Assembly: GCA_944326445.1 (NCBI GenBank)
Contig: CALVDZ010000001.1
Coordinates: 186,001 to 250,000 of the forward strand
DNA from: an uncultured Helicobacter sp.
Lineage (GTDB): Bacteria > Campylobacterota > Campylobacteria > Campylobacterales > Helicobacteraceae
Length of the DNA stretch: 64,000 bases
Direction of reading: 5' to 3'
The translations under genes were made by a program, and so were the position numbers. Under the pieces are notes generated by a model, which saw nothing but the letters and a program-made list of their open reading frames with translations, had not been told where the DNA came from and searched no databases. Every line of letters begins with the position of its first letter. Position 1 is the stretch's first letter. This document shows positions 46,351-54,309 of this stretch, one piece after another.

Positions 46351-47756
46351 TGCAGCTAGATTCTACAATCGTGGGCATTTCCACGGCTTCTGGGCTAGGG
46401 GCGATTGCTATCGTGCGCCTAAGCGGTGCGCGCGCGTTAGAGATCGCTCTTGCGCTCTCACACCGTACCGCTCTTGCGCCACGCCACGCCACACTTAGCT
46501 ATGTGTATGATGGCTCTGCTAAACCCATAGATCAAGCTATCTTATTGTATTTCAAAGCCCCGCGGAGTTATAGCGGCGAGGATATTTGCGAGATTCACTG
46601 CCACGGCGGCGCGGTGTGTGCGAGGCTTGTGGTGGAGCGCGCGCTAGAGCTTGGCGCGGTGTGTGCGCGCAGTGGGGAATTTACCAAACGCGCGTTTTTA
46701 AATGGACGCATCGATCTCGCCCAAGCCCAAGCGATTGCCGGGCTTATCAACGCACAGAGTGCCTCTAGCGCACAGATTTTGGTGCGTCAATTACAAGGCG
46801 AAGTGAGTGCGTTTGTGGAGCAAGTGCGGGAGCGGCTTATCGAGCTGCTTGCCTATAGCGAGGCAAATATCGACTATAGCGAGGATTTAGATGAGGACAC
46901 AACGCTAGCGATGAGCACAAAGCTAGAATCCCTGCGCCACACACTGCAGGTGGTGCAGAGAGATTCTACACACAGGGCGGGGGCTATCGAGGGCTTTAGG
47001 CTCTGTATTGTGGGCAAGCCAAATGTGGGCAAAAGCTCCCTACTCAATGCACTTGTGGCGTTTGATAGGGCGATTATCTCGCCGCTAGCGGGGACGACGC
47101 GCGACACGATAGAGGAGAGCCTCTACATACACGGCACGCTTGTGCGCCTCATCGATACAGCTGGAATCCGCCACAGCGAGGATAGTATCGAGCAAAGGGG
47201 CATAGAGCGATCCATCGCGGCTATGGAGAGTAGCAATATCATCATCGCGCTTTTTGATAGCTCGCGCGCGCTAGATTCAGAGGATTATGCCATATTAGAT
47301 AGGCTCAAAGCCCAAGGAGCCCACACGCTCATCGTGCTAAATAAAAGTGATATGCCAAGCGCGCTAGATTCACAATCACACGCGCTGCTTATGCGCACGC
47401 TCCACGCCTTGCCCCATCAGGCAAGCCCTAGCCTTTTAGAAATCTCAAGCAAATGCGGCAAAGACGAGGCGTTTGCGCATTTAAGCCCACATAAGGTGCT
47501 TGATGCAATCGCCAAAGTCCTAGAGGGCACGCAACAAGGCGATGCGCTTTTGCTTAGCTCAGGCTATCAGCTCACGCAGATTAACGCCACGCTCGATGCG
47601 CTGCTCCAAGCGGCACAAAAGCTCCAAAGCGGCGAGCTAGAGCTCTTTTCTTATCATATTAATGAGGCGATTGCTGCTATTAGCGCGATCAGCAAGCCCT
47701 ATGAATACACACAAATGCTTGATGCGATGTTTGGGAGTTTTTGCTTAGGGAAGTAG
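46350..47756 (+). CDS. mnmE: tRNA modification GTPase
   Basis: 468-aa G protein that, with MnmG, makes 5-carboxymethylaminomethyluridine at the tRNA wobble position. The N-terminal tetrahydrofolate-binding domain, the G1 GKPNVGKSSLLNAL (~227), G2 AGTTRDTIEE, G3 DTAG and G4 NKSD are present. It ends FGSFCLGK, close to the canonical C(I/L)GK. ATG 46350 overlaps the khpB stop. Confidence 0.96.
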   Translation: MQLDSTIVGISTASGLGAIAIVRLSGARALEIALALSHRTALAPRHATLSYVYDGSAKPIDQAILLYFKAPRSYSGEDICEIHCHGGAVCARLVVERALELGAVCARSGEFTKRAFLNGRIDLAQAQAIAGLINAQSASSAQILVRQLQGEVSAFVEQVRERLIELLAYSEANIDYSEDLDEDTTLAMSTKLESLRHTLQVVQRDSTHRAGAIEGFRLCIVGKPNVGKSSLLNALVAFDRAIISPLAGTTRDTIEESLYIHGTLVRLIDTAGIRHSEDSIEQRGIERSIAAMESSNIIIALFDSSRALDSEDYAILDRLKAQGAHTLIVLNKSDMPSALDSQSHALLMRTLHALPHQASPSLLEISSKCGKDEAFAHLSPHKVLDAIAKVLEGTQQGDALLLSSGYQLTQINATLDALLQAAQKLQSGELELFSYHINEAIAAISAISKPYEYTQMLDAMFGSFCLGK

Positions 47757-47823
47757 TCGTGGTAGCGTTTTGATACGCCGCGCGTTTTTGTTATACTTAA
47801 AGCAAATCATTAAAGGAGCGAAA

Positions 47824-48105
47824 GTGATTTTGCAAGTGGAGATACAAGAGAAAAATAAAGAGCAAATCATCAGTGCCATTAGGCTACTGCGCGGCGTCAA
47901 GGCGGTGCAGGAAAATCAAAACACAAAAGCGACAAAAACCATAAAAACCACAAAAGCCATAAAAGCGACAAAACCGCGGGAATTTGCAGAAGTGGTGGAG
48001 ACAAAGGCGGATTACAAAGCGTGGCTAAAGGCTAGGGAGGATTTGGCTAGGGGCGATGTGATAGACTTTGAAGAGCTTAAAAAAAAGTATGGCTATGGCG
48101 TATAA
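47824..48105 (+). CDS. probable antitoxin of a type II toxin-antitoxin pair
   Basis: A 93-aa protein, start GTG 47824 with AAAGGAGCG upstream; ATG/TTG starts further upstream lack this. The middle is an imperfect run of Lys-Thr-(Ile/Ala/Thr) units (KATKTIKTTKAIKATK), encoded by 9-15 nt repeats. The acidic C-terminus (WLKAREDLARGDVIDFEELK) looks like RelB/Phd-type antitoxin tails. A -10-like TATACT lies near 47791. It overlaps the toxin gene. Confidence 0.7.
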   Translation: MILQVEIQEKNKEQIISAIRLLRGVKAVQENQNTKATKTIKTTKAIKATKPREFAEVVETKADYKAWLKAREDLARGDVIDFEELKKKYGYGV

Positions 48106-48355
48106 AGTCAAAACAAGTAAGAGTTTTGATAAATTCTTAGTCAAACATAGTGATATACGACACAAAGTCCTAGAATCCTTTGAAACCATCGCACAAAATC
48201 CCTACCAAAACAATCTAGACATAAGCAAACTCAAAGGCGAGAGCCACAAATACCGCCTGCAGCTTGGCAAATACTGCTTTTTGTATGAGATTATCGATGA
48301 GATTATCCTCATTTATGCCTATAAAGCGGATTCTAGAGGCGATGTGTATAAATAG
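48089..48355 (+). CDS. RelE/ParE-family toxin
   Basis: 86-88 aa. YKVKTSKSFDKFLVKHSD, a central DISKLKGESHKYRLQLGKY and the final FLYEIID..ILIYAYKADSRGDVYK fit the RelE/ParE fold. The start is ATG 48089 or 48095, both inside the antitoxin end, as is normal for such pairs. mRNA cleavage is likely from family but not shown. Confidence 0.82.
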   Translation: MAMAYKVKTSKSFDKFLVKHSDIRHKVLESFETIAQNPYQNNLDISKLKGESHKYRLQLGKYCFLYEIIDEIILIYAYKADSRGDVYK

Positions 48356-48458
48356 TTTTTTAAATAGTCCCAATTAGGATTTGTGGCGTGGGGATTGTTT
48401 TTGCCTGCATTGAGAAATTACCCAGCAAGGTGGCTTTAAGCTTTAAGCAAAGTTGGAT

Positions 48459-48464
48459 TATAAT
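48459..48464 (+). promoter_or_regulatory. -10 box upstream of the guaA glutaminase gene
   Basis: TATAAT 40 nt before the ATG. I see no purine riboswitch-like structure in the leader. Confidence 0.5.
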
Positions 48465-48503
48465 TGCGCTCTTAATGTCAAGATTATACAAAAGTGAGAA
48501 TCT

Positions 48504-49394
48504 ATGAACCAAGTGCAAATGTTAGTCCTAGACTTTGGGAGTCAATACACGCAGTTAATTGCTAGAAGGCTTAGAGAATTTGGCGTTTATACGGAAATCG
48601 TGCCCTACTTTGAAAAGATAGAATCTATAAGAGCCAAAAATCCTAAGGGCATAATTTTGAGCGGAGGACCGGCAAGCGTGTATGAAGAGGACGCTTATAA
48701 GCCTGATTCTAAGGTGTTTGAGCTAGGAATTCCCGTGCTTGGAATCTGCTATGGTATGCAGTATATTGCTTATCATTTTGGCGGCGAGGTGGTGAGGGCG
48801 AAAGAGCAGGAATTTGGCAAAGCAAGATTAGAGCTTATAGAAAATGGCTCCTTGGAGGGGCATTCAGCTTTTAGCGATAAATCGTTGAATCTGCACTCGG
48901 ATTTTCAGTCACTTACTACTGGTAAGCTCCCTCAATCCTCGCTTGATAGCAACGATTTCTCATCTAAAATCTTAGAATGCCAAAAAAATGGCATATTGCA
49001 GGGAACTCTTACGCAAGATACTAGAATTTCAAGTAATGAGACAAAATTTAAAAATACTCAAGAGACAACGCCACTCTTTAATGGTGTAAAAAATGATTCT
49101 ATTGTATGGATGAGCCACGCTGACAGGGTGGAGAAGATTCCACAAGGCTTTGCGGAGTTAGCAAAAAGCGGCAACACGCACTACTGCGTTATAGCGGATT
49201 TTAATCGTCAAATTTACGCCTTGCAGTTTCACCCCGAAGTCGTGCATAGCGAGTGCGGCGCACAGATTCTAAAAAATTTTGCAGTAGGCATTTGTGGGGC
49301 AAACACAGATTGGAATATGAAAAATTTCATCGCTTATGAGATAGCAAAAATCCGCAAAATCACGGGGCTAGAATCTAATCCACAAGAGGCATAG
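48504..49394 (+). CDS. guaA: GMP synthase glutaminase (GATase) part, split gene
   Basis: Class I glutamine amidotransferase (296 aa) that supplies ammonia for XMP to [32 protein letters not shown], the nucleophile in GICYGMQY (Cys ~83), WMSHADRV and [11 protein letters not shown] are intact. It ends just after NFAVGICG... at TAG 49392, where normal bacterial GuaA continues into the ATP-pyrophosphatase domain. That domain is a separate gene at 53116. Residues ~115-188 are an insertion absent from normal GuaA, and 48860-48980 of it is an R2 element. The two-gene arrangement is like archaeal GMP synthetase. Confidence 0.92.
   Translation: MNQVQMLVLDFGSQYTQLIARRLREFGVYTEIVPYFEKIESIRAKNPKGIILSGGPASVYEEDAYKPDSKVFELGIPVLGICYGMQYIAYHFGGEVVRAKEQEFGKARLELIENGSLEGHSAFSDKSLNLHSDFQSLTTGKLPQSSLDSNDFSSKILECQKNGILQGTLTQDTRISSNETKFKNTQETTPLFNGVKNDSIVWMSHADRVEKIPQGFAELAKSGNTHYCVIADFNRQIYALQFHPEVVHSECGAQILKNFAVGICGANTDWNMKNFIAYEIAKIRKITGLESNPQEA
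48860..48980 (+). repeat. R2 palindromic element inside guaA coding sequence
   Basis: 121 bp from GCATTCAGCTTTTAGCGATA to ATCTTAGAATGC with inverted ends GCATTC/GAATGC. The central hairpin CTTAC-TACTG-GTAAG (48912-48926) is followed by CTCC. Its ends match the intergenic copy at 31501-31621. It is translated without a stop as part of the GATase insertion. A further ~90 nt of insertion follows, with a TGCCA...TGGCA hairpin. Confidence 0.85.
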
Positions 49395-49405
49395 CGGGAG
49401 TGTAG

Positions 49406-51385
49406 ATGCAAAGATTCCAAAACCTCTTTTGTGAAATTAAAGATATAAAAGAAAAGAAGCGGATTTTTGCCTTGTGGCAGGAGAGCTTTGTCAGGGCTCA
49501 TAGCTTTATGGGGGAGGCTTTGCTAGAGCGTATCGCTAGGGATTTGTGGCAACGCGTGCAAAAGGCGGAGTGTTTTTTGGCGCAAATCCTTACGCAAAGG
49601 GATAGCACAGATTCTAAAGGCAGCAAGGATTCTCTCACAGCCTTTGGAATCTACACTCTGTGTGGGGATAGCTGCCATTTTGAGTGCTACCTCATTGATA
49701 GGAATGTATCACAAACTAAGGTGATACAGGCATTCTGTGCGAGCATCAAAGCCACGTATAGCAAGGTGCAAAGATTCCTCACACAATGGGACACACGCGA
49801 CACAAAGGGCTTGCAAGCCTTTAGCAAGCTGGGCTTTATACAGAGTGCAGTTAGCGAGGATACATTAGATTCTAAAGATATGGTGGCATTGTGTTTGGAA
49901 GCTGACAAAGTGGATTGGGAAGATTCTAAGGTTATAGAATCTAAAAGCAATCAAGGGCGAAGCATTACAGATTCTGACATTATAGAATCTACGAAGCCAA
50001 ACGACAGGGGATTGGTAGATTCTAAAAGGAGAGATTTTCAAGGGCACAATGTTTTGGATTCTAAAAACACGCAGCCAACAGGCGATTTGCAGGCGGAAGG
50101 ATTTTCGAGGGATTTTGGTGGTTTTTCAAGTGAGTGTGCAGGGAGCTACCTAAGCGGTAGTGACCAAACACGAACGCAGAAATCCACCAAAAGCACCGAA
50201 AAGCCAACGCCCCTAAAGAGATGTGGCTGGATTTATCAGGGTTATAACACTAAAGACTACGCCACGCAAAAACTCTACCAAAACTACCACGACTTTGAGT
50301 GGGGAGTGCCGCAGTATGAGGATAAGCGGCTCTTTGAGCAGCTCGTGCTAGAGGGTATGCAAGCGGGGCTATCGTGGATTACGATTTTAAAAAAGCGTGA
50401 GGCTTTGCGGGCGGCTTTTGGGGGCTTTGAGCCTGTTATCGTGGCGGGGTATGATGAGGCAAAAATACAATCCCTTATGGCAAATACTGCGATTATCCGC
50501 AATCGCGCCAAGATAGGATCGGCTATCAACAACGCCAAGCGGTTTTTGGAAGTGCAAGCTGAGTTTGGGAGCTTTGCGAGCTTTATCTGGAGCTATGTGG
50601 GTGGGAAGCCCATCATCAATCATTTTGAGAATCTAGCGGAGATCCCCACACGCACGTCGCTTTCTGATACAATCACTAGGGATTTAAAAAGGCGTGGCTT
50701 TAGCTTTGTAGGCAGCGTGGGGATTTATGCCTTTATGCAGTCTGTGGGGATGGTGTGTGATCATTTGGTGAGTTGTGCGTTTCACCCCGAGAATGCGGGT
50801 AAAAAAGAGGGTTGCAAACCCTATATCTTAGAAACAGAGCGAGTGTATTTGCGACGCTATAGAGATGAGGACTTGGAGGCTTTGCATAGAATTTTAAGCG
50901 ATGAAGAGACGATGTATGCTTGGGGGCACGGCTTTAGCATCGATGAAAGTAGAGAGTGGCTAGAGAGGCAACTTGCAAGCTACCAAACACAGGGCTTTGG
51001 ACGCTGGGCGGTGGTGGATAAAACAAGCGGAGAGATTATCGGCAACGCAGGGCTTAGCAAAGAGAGCATAAGCCTTGATGGCGTTACAAAAAGGGAGATT
51101 GTCGAGATAGGCTATATCTTGGCAAAAGAGTTTTGGAAACAAGGACTAGGCACAGAGATAGCCCTTGCAGTAAGGGACTATGCCTTTACAAATTTAGGCT
51201 TAAGCAAGGTGTATTGCCTAGTAAAAACGGATAATATAGCCTCTATAAAAGTCGCTAAAAAGCTTAAAGGGGAGCTTTTGGGTGAGCATATCAAAATCTA
51301 TCAAGGCAGGGAGTTGCCACACTATGTCTTTGAATGCAAAAATGCCGAGATTGTGTTTGAGTGCGAAAGAGTGGATAAAATTTAA
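49406..51385 (+). CDS. GNAT - 3-methyladenine DNA glycosylase I (Tag) - GNAT fusion
   Basis: A 659-aa fusion. Residues 1-~170 look like a diverged GNAT acetyltransferase (LWQESFVRAHSFMGEALLER). ~170-268 is a Ser/Asp linker built of AGATTCT-type codons and an R2 element. ~271-468 is complete Tag, with RCGWI, YHDFEWG, LEGMQAGLSWITIL and the zinc ligands in CDHLVSCAFHP; it excises 3-methyladenine. ~470-659 is a RimJ-like GNAT (YLRRYRDEDLEALHRILSDE; VEIGYILAKEFWKQGLGTE). It lies between the two guaA halves, 12 nt after the first. Coupling of base-excision repair to an acetyltransferase is unusual. Confidence 0.88.
   Translation: MQRFQNLFCEIKDIKEKKRIFALWQESFVRAHSFMGEALLERIARDLWQRVQKAECFLAQILTQRDSTDSKGSKDSLTAFGIYTLCGDSCHFECYLIDRNVSQTKVIQAFCASIKATYSKVQRFLTQWDTRDTKGLQAFSKLGFIQSAVSEDTLDSKDMVALCLEADKVDWEDSKVIESKSNQGRSITDSDIIESTKPNDRGLVDSKRRDFQGHNVLDSKNTQPTGDLQAEGFSRDFGGFSSECAGSYLSGSDQTRTQKSTKSTEKPTPLKRCGWIYQGYNTKDYATQKLYQNYHDFEWGVPQYEDKRLFEQLVLEGMQAGLSWITILKKREALRAAFGGFEPVIVAGYDEAKIQSLMANTAIIRNRAKIGSAINNAKRFLEVQAEFGSFASFIWSYVGGKPIINHFENLAEIPTRTSLSDTITRDLKRRGFSFVGSVGIYAFMQSVGMVCDHLVSCAFHPENAGKKEGCKPYILETERVYLRRYRDEDLEALHRILSDEETMYAWGHGFSIDESREWLERQLASYQTQGFGRWAVVDKTSGEIIGNAGLSKESISLDGVTKREIVEIGYILAKEFWKQGLGTEIALAVRDYAFTNLGLSKVYCLVKTDNIASIKVAKKLKGELLGEHIKIYQGRELPHYVFECKNAEIVFECERVDKI
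50113..50192 (-). repeat. R2-type palindromic element inside the Tag fusion linker
   Basis: Arms TTTTGGTGG (50113-50121) and CCACCAAAA (50184-50192). The central hairpin CTACC-TAAGC-GGTAG (50146-50160) lies between GGAG and AGTGAC. This equals the reverse complement of the centre of the 39317-39438 copy. It is translated in frame as linker. Confidence 0.75.
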
Positions 51386-51389
51386 AAAA

Positions 51390-51395
51390 TATAAT
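51390..51395 (+). promoter_or_regulatory. -10 box of the restriction-modification genes
   Basis: TATAAT 32 nt before the endonuclease ATG, in AT-rich sequence directly after the Tag fusion stop. Confidence 0.5.
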
Positions 51396-51426
51396 ACATA
51401 TCTAAACGAATGTTGGGAGGTAGAAA

Positions 51427-52263
51427 ATGAAAAACACACTCAATTTTGAATCCTTTTTAAAAACCTTAAAACCAACAAATAGAAATTTGAGTTTTTATGT
51501 GGATTGGGACAAGTGCTTAAAAAATAAAGATAAAATTTCTATAAGCCTCAATCATCTAAATTTCTTGCTTGGCAGAGATTCTAGCGAGATAAAAGAAGCT
51601 ATCATTACACTTTTTAGCGAGTATAAAAAGGCTTTTGAGATTTTGCCACTTTTACTTGCTGTGCGAGATTTTAAAGAAAGTGTGCTAGATAAGCTAGGCT
51701 TAGAATCTAGTATGCAAGAGTATCTAAAAAGTCCGCAAGGTGTGTATGATTTTATCTATGAAAGTGGGCTTTTAGAAATCTTTGCTGATAAAAAGATAAA
51801 GGATTTAAATGATTTTGTGTTTGGTATAGAGGTAGGACTTGATAGCAATGCGAGAAAAAATCGCAGTGGCAAAGCTATGGAATCTCTAGTCTCTAAAATC
51901 TTTAAAGAATCAAATTTAAATTTTAAAGAACAAGTCGGTGTCAAAGAATTTAAAGATTTACACAAAAGTTTTGGCGAGGATATAAAAAAATTTGACTTTG
52001 TAGTCTTTGGAAAAAATGAGCAATATTTTATAGAATGCAACTTTTACACAGGCGGTGGAAGTAAGCTTAATAAAACTGCTAGAGCATATATAGAATTAGC
52101 ACAAAAATTTGAAAATTTTAAAGATAAAAGCTTTGTGTGGATTACCGATGGGCAAGGTTGGCTGTCTGCAAAAAATAAACTACAAGAAGCCTATAAAAGT
52201 GTAGAAATCTATAATCTAAGCAATATTTCAAGCTTTATCAAAAAGGCACAAAATGAGTTCTAA
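51427..52263 (+). CDS. DpnII-family restriction endonuclease
   Basis: A 278-aa type II endonuclease. Family hallmarks in the C-terminal half are KNRSGKAMESLVSKI, the catalytic series KKFDFVVFGKNEQYFIECNFY, TGGGSKLNKTARAY and the final WITDGQGWLSAKN. DpnII-type enzymes cut GATC, but the site here is inferred. GGGAGG precedes the ATG. Base composition is much richer in A+T than the flanking genes, which suggests acquisition. It overlaps its methylase by 11 nt. Confidence 0.85.
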   Translation: MKNTLNFESFLKTLKPTNRNLSFYVDWDKCLKNKDKISISLNHLNFLLGRDSSEIKEAIITLFSEYKKAFEILPLLLAVRDFKESVLDKLGLESSMQEYLKSPQGVYDFIYESGLLEIFADKKIKDLNDFVFGIEVGLDSNARKNRSGKAMESLVSKIFKESNLNFKEQVGVKEFKDLHKSFGEDIKKFDFVVFGKNEQYFIECNFYTGGGSKLNKTARAYIELAQKFENFKDKSFVWITDGQGWLSAKNKLQEAYKSVEIYNLSNISSFIKKAQNEF

Positions 52264-53104
52264 ATTTCAAAACCCCGCTTTCACAAGCTCTGATTCTTTG
52301 TTTTCTCTATATCAGGGCGATTGCAACGAGCTTTTACCACATTTTAAAGAAAGCTTTGATTTAATCTTTGCCGATCCGCCTTATTTTCTATCAAACAATG
52401 GCTTAAGCATACAAAGCGGCAAAATTGTGAGTGTAAATAAGGGTGAGTGGGACAAGGGCGAAAAGATAGACGATGTTGATACTTTTAATATGTGTTGGAT
52501 TAGCAAGGCTAAAGAAGCTTTAAAGCCTACAGGTAGCATTATGATAAGCGGCACATATCATAATATCTTTTCACTTGGACTAGCTTTACAAAGGCTTGAT
52601 TTTAAGATTTTAAATATCATTACTTGGCAAAAGACTAATCCACCGCCAAATTTTAGCTGTCGTTATCTCACGCATTCTACAGAGCAGATTATTTGGGCTA
52701 GAAAGAGTGCTAAACACAAACATATCTTTAATTATGAACTTTTAAAAAAGCTAAATAATGACAAACAAATGCGTGATGTGTGGAGTTTTTCTGCGATTGC
52801 ACCTTGGGAAAAGGCAAATGGCAAACACCCTACACAAAAGCCCCTAGCCCTTTTAGTGAGACTACTTTTAATGGCAAGTGATGAAAATTCACTCATTTGC
52901 GATCCTTTTAGTGGCTCTAGCACCACAGGCATAGCAGCAAACCTTTTAAAGCGAAAATTTATCGGCATAGAAAAAGAAAGTGAGTTTATCAATATGTCTA
53001 TAAAAAGAAAAGATGAGTTAGATTCTGATAGAAAAAGCATAGAATCTAGGATTAAAGATTTGATAATGTGTAGAAAAATGCAAAATTTGGATTTTAATTT
53101 ATGA
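52253..53104 (+). CDS. DpnA-like adenine DNA methyltransferase
   Basis: A 283-aa beta-class amino-methyltransferase. The catalytic motif [13 protein letters not shown] is at ~38-50, then [30 protein letters not shown] and WARK, with the AdoMet motif FSGSSTTG near 220. It is closest to the DpnA/MboI-type methylase, which protects GATC, including single-stranded DNA. The usual second DpnM (Dam-type) methylase is absent. Its TGA overlaps the leader of the guaA synthetase gene. Confidence 0.88.
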   Translation: MSSKFQNPAFTSSDSLFSLYQGDCNELLPHFKESFDLIFADPPYFLSNNGLSIQSGKIVSVNKGEWDKGEKIDDVDTFNMCWISKAKEALKPTGSIMISGTYHNIFSLGLALQRLDFKILNIITWQKTNPPPNFSCRYLTHSTEQIIWARKSAKHKHIFNYELLKKLNNDKQMRDVWSFSAIAPWEKANGKHPTQKPLALLVRLLLMASDENSLICDPFSGSSTTGIAANLLKRKFIGIEKESEFINMSIKRKDELDSDRKSIESRIKDLIMCRKMQNLDFNL

Positions 53105-53115
53105 TAGGAGGAAAG

Positions 53116-54066
53116 ATGAAAGATAAAAAAACAATAGAGAAAGAAAAAAGTAAAAATACCGGTGCTAAAGTGCTTTGTGCTGTGAGTGGTGGGGTGGATT
53201 CTAGTGTCGTAGCCACGCTTTTATACAGAGCCATTGGCGAGAATGTAATCCCTATCTTTGTAGATACCGGGCTATTACGAAAAGGCGAGAGAGAAGCGGT
53301 TGAAAAGATGTTTAAAGAGAATTTAAAAGTGCCTTTGATAACAGTCGATGCGAGTGAGGAGTTTTTAGGGCTTTTAAAGGGCGTAAGAGAGCCAGAGCTT
53401 AAGCGTAAAATCATCGGTGAAACTTTCATCAAAGTCTTTGAAAGAGAGGCAAAAAAGCATAATGCTAAGGGCGAGATAAAATTCCTAGCACAAGGCACAC
53501 TCTATCCTGATGTCATAGAATCCGTGAGTGTAAAAGGTCCTAGCAAGACGATAAAGTCTCATCACAATGTCGGCGGACTGCCTGAATGGATGAAATTTGA
53601 GCTTATCGAGCCGCTGCGTGAGCTTTTTAAGGACGAGGTGAGGGCTTTAGGGCGAGAGCTTGGTATGCCTGAATCTATGCTAATGCGCCACCCTTTTCCC
53701 GGACCCGGCCTTGCCATACGCATAATGGGCGAGGTTACGAAGCAGGACTTAGACTTGCTACGAGAAGCCGATTCTATCTTTATCGAGGAGCTGCATAAGT
53801 GGAATTTATACGATAAGGTTTGGCAAGCCTTTTGTGTGCTTTTAAATGTGCGAAGCGTTGGCGTAATGGGCGATAACCGCACTTATGATAATACCGTGTG
53901 CGTAAGGGCAGTGGAAGCCTTAGACGGAATGACGGCTACTTTTTCACACCTGCCCCACGAGTTTTTAGAATCTGTAAGCAACCGTATAATAAACGAGGTT
54001 GCGGGTATAAATAGAGTAGTCTATGACATCACTAGCAAACCACCCGGAACCATTGAGTGGGAGTGA
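53116..54066 (+). CDS. guaA: GMP synthase ATP-pyrophosphatase part, split gene
   Basis: The 316-aa synthetase half of GuaA, adenylating XMP and adding ammonia. The PP-loop is [16 protein letters not shown] (S24-S29). [53 protein letters not shown] and the C-terminal dimer motif to KPPGTIEWE are complete. ATG 53116 has a strong GGAGGAAAG ribosome binding site; ATG 53101 is less likely. The methylase stop (53104) lies 11 nt upstream, so it can be translated from the RM transcript. It needs ammonia from the separate GATase gene at 48504. Confidence 0.93.
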   Translation: MKDKKTIEKEKSKNTGAKVLCAVSGGVDSSVVATLLYRAIGENVIPIFVDTGLLRKGEREAVEKMFKENLKVPLITVDASEEFLGLLKGVREPELKRKIIGETFIKVFEREAKKHNAKGEIKFLAQGTLYPDVIESVSVKGPSKTIKSHHNVGGLPEWMKFELIEPLRELFKDEVRALGRELGMPESMLMRHPFPGPGLAIRIMGEVTKQDLDLLREADSIFIEELHKWNLYDKVWQAFCVLLNVRSVGVMGDNRTYDNTVCVRAVEALDGMTATFSHLPHEFLESVSNRIINEVAGINRVVYDITSKPPGTIEWE

Positions 54067-54069
54067 GAA

Positions 54070-54255
54070 ATGGATAATAAAACTACACAATTAATATGTT
54101 CTCTAGCAACTTGGAGAAGCTTAAGAAAGCAAAATAAAACACAAAATGATGTTCTTGAAGTTTTTTGTAAGGATATTGTTTGTCAATATTTTACCCATTC
54201 CTCTTTTAGCTCTAAAGATATTGCACAAGAGCTAAAGGATAATTCAAGAACATAA
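54070..54255 (+). CDS. small hypothetical protein
   Basis: A 61-aa product with GGGAGTGAG just before the ATG, 3 nt after the guaA synthetase stop. It is AT-rich like the RM genes, with two Cys and many Ser and Thr. I do not recognise it, and it may be the truncated N-terminus of a longer acquired gene. Confidence 0.45.
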   Translation: MDNKTTQLICSLATWRSLRKQNKTQNDVLEVFCKDIVCQYFTHSSFSSKDIAQELKDNSRT

Positions 54256-54309
54256 CATGCTGCAATTCAAATAGGATAAATATATGTATTTTAAAATGAA
54301 GCCATCGTC

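Noticed and set aside
48356..48503. Purine riboswitch before guaA
   Set aside because: The leader after the TATAAT box is too short for an aptamer, and no conserved purine-aptamer core was seen.
50284..50623. Antisense open frames opposite the Tag domain and many similar ones elsewhere
   Set aside because: They mirror strong sense genes with clear motifs and have no start signals; they are by-products of codon usage.
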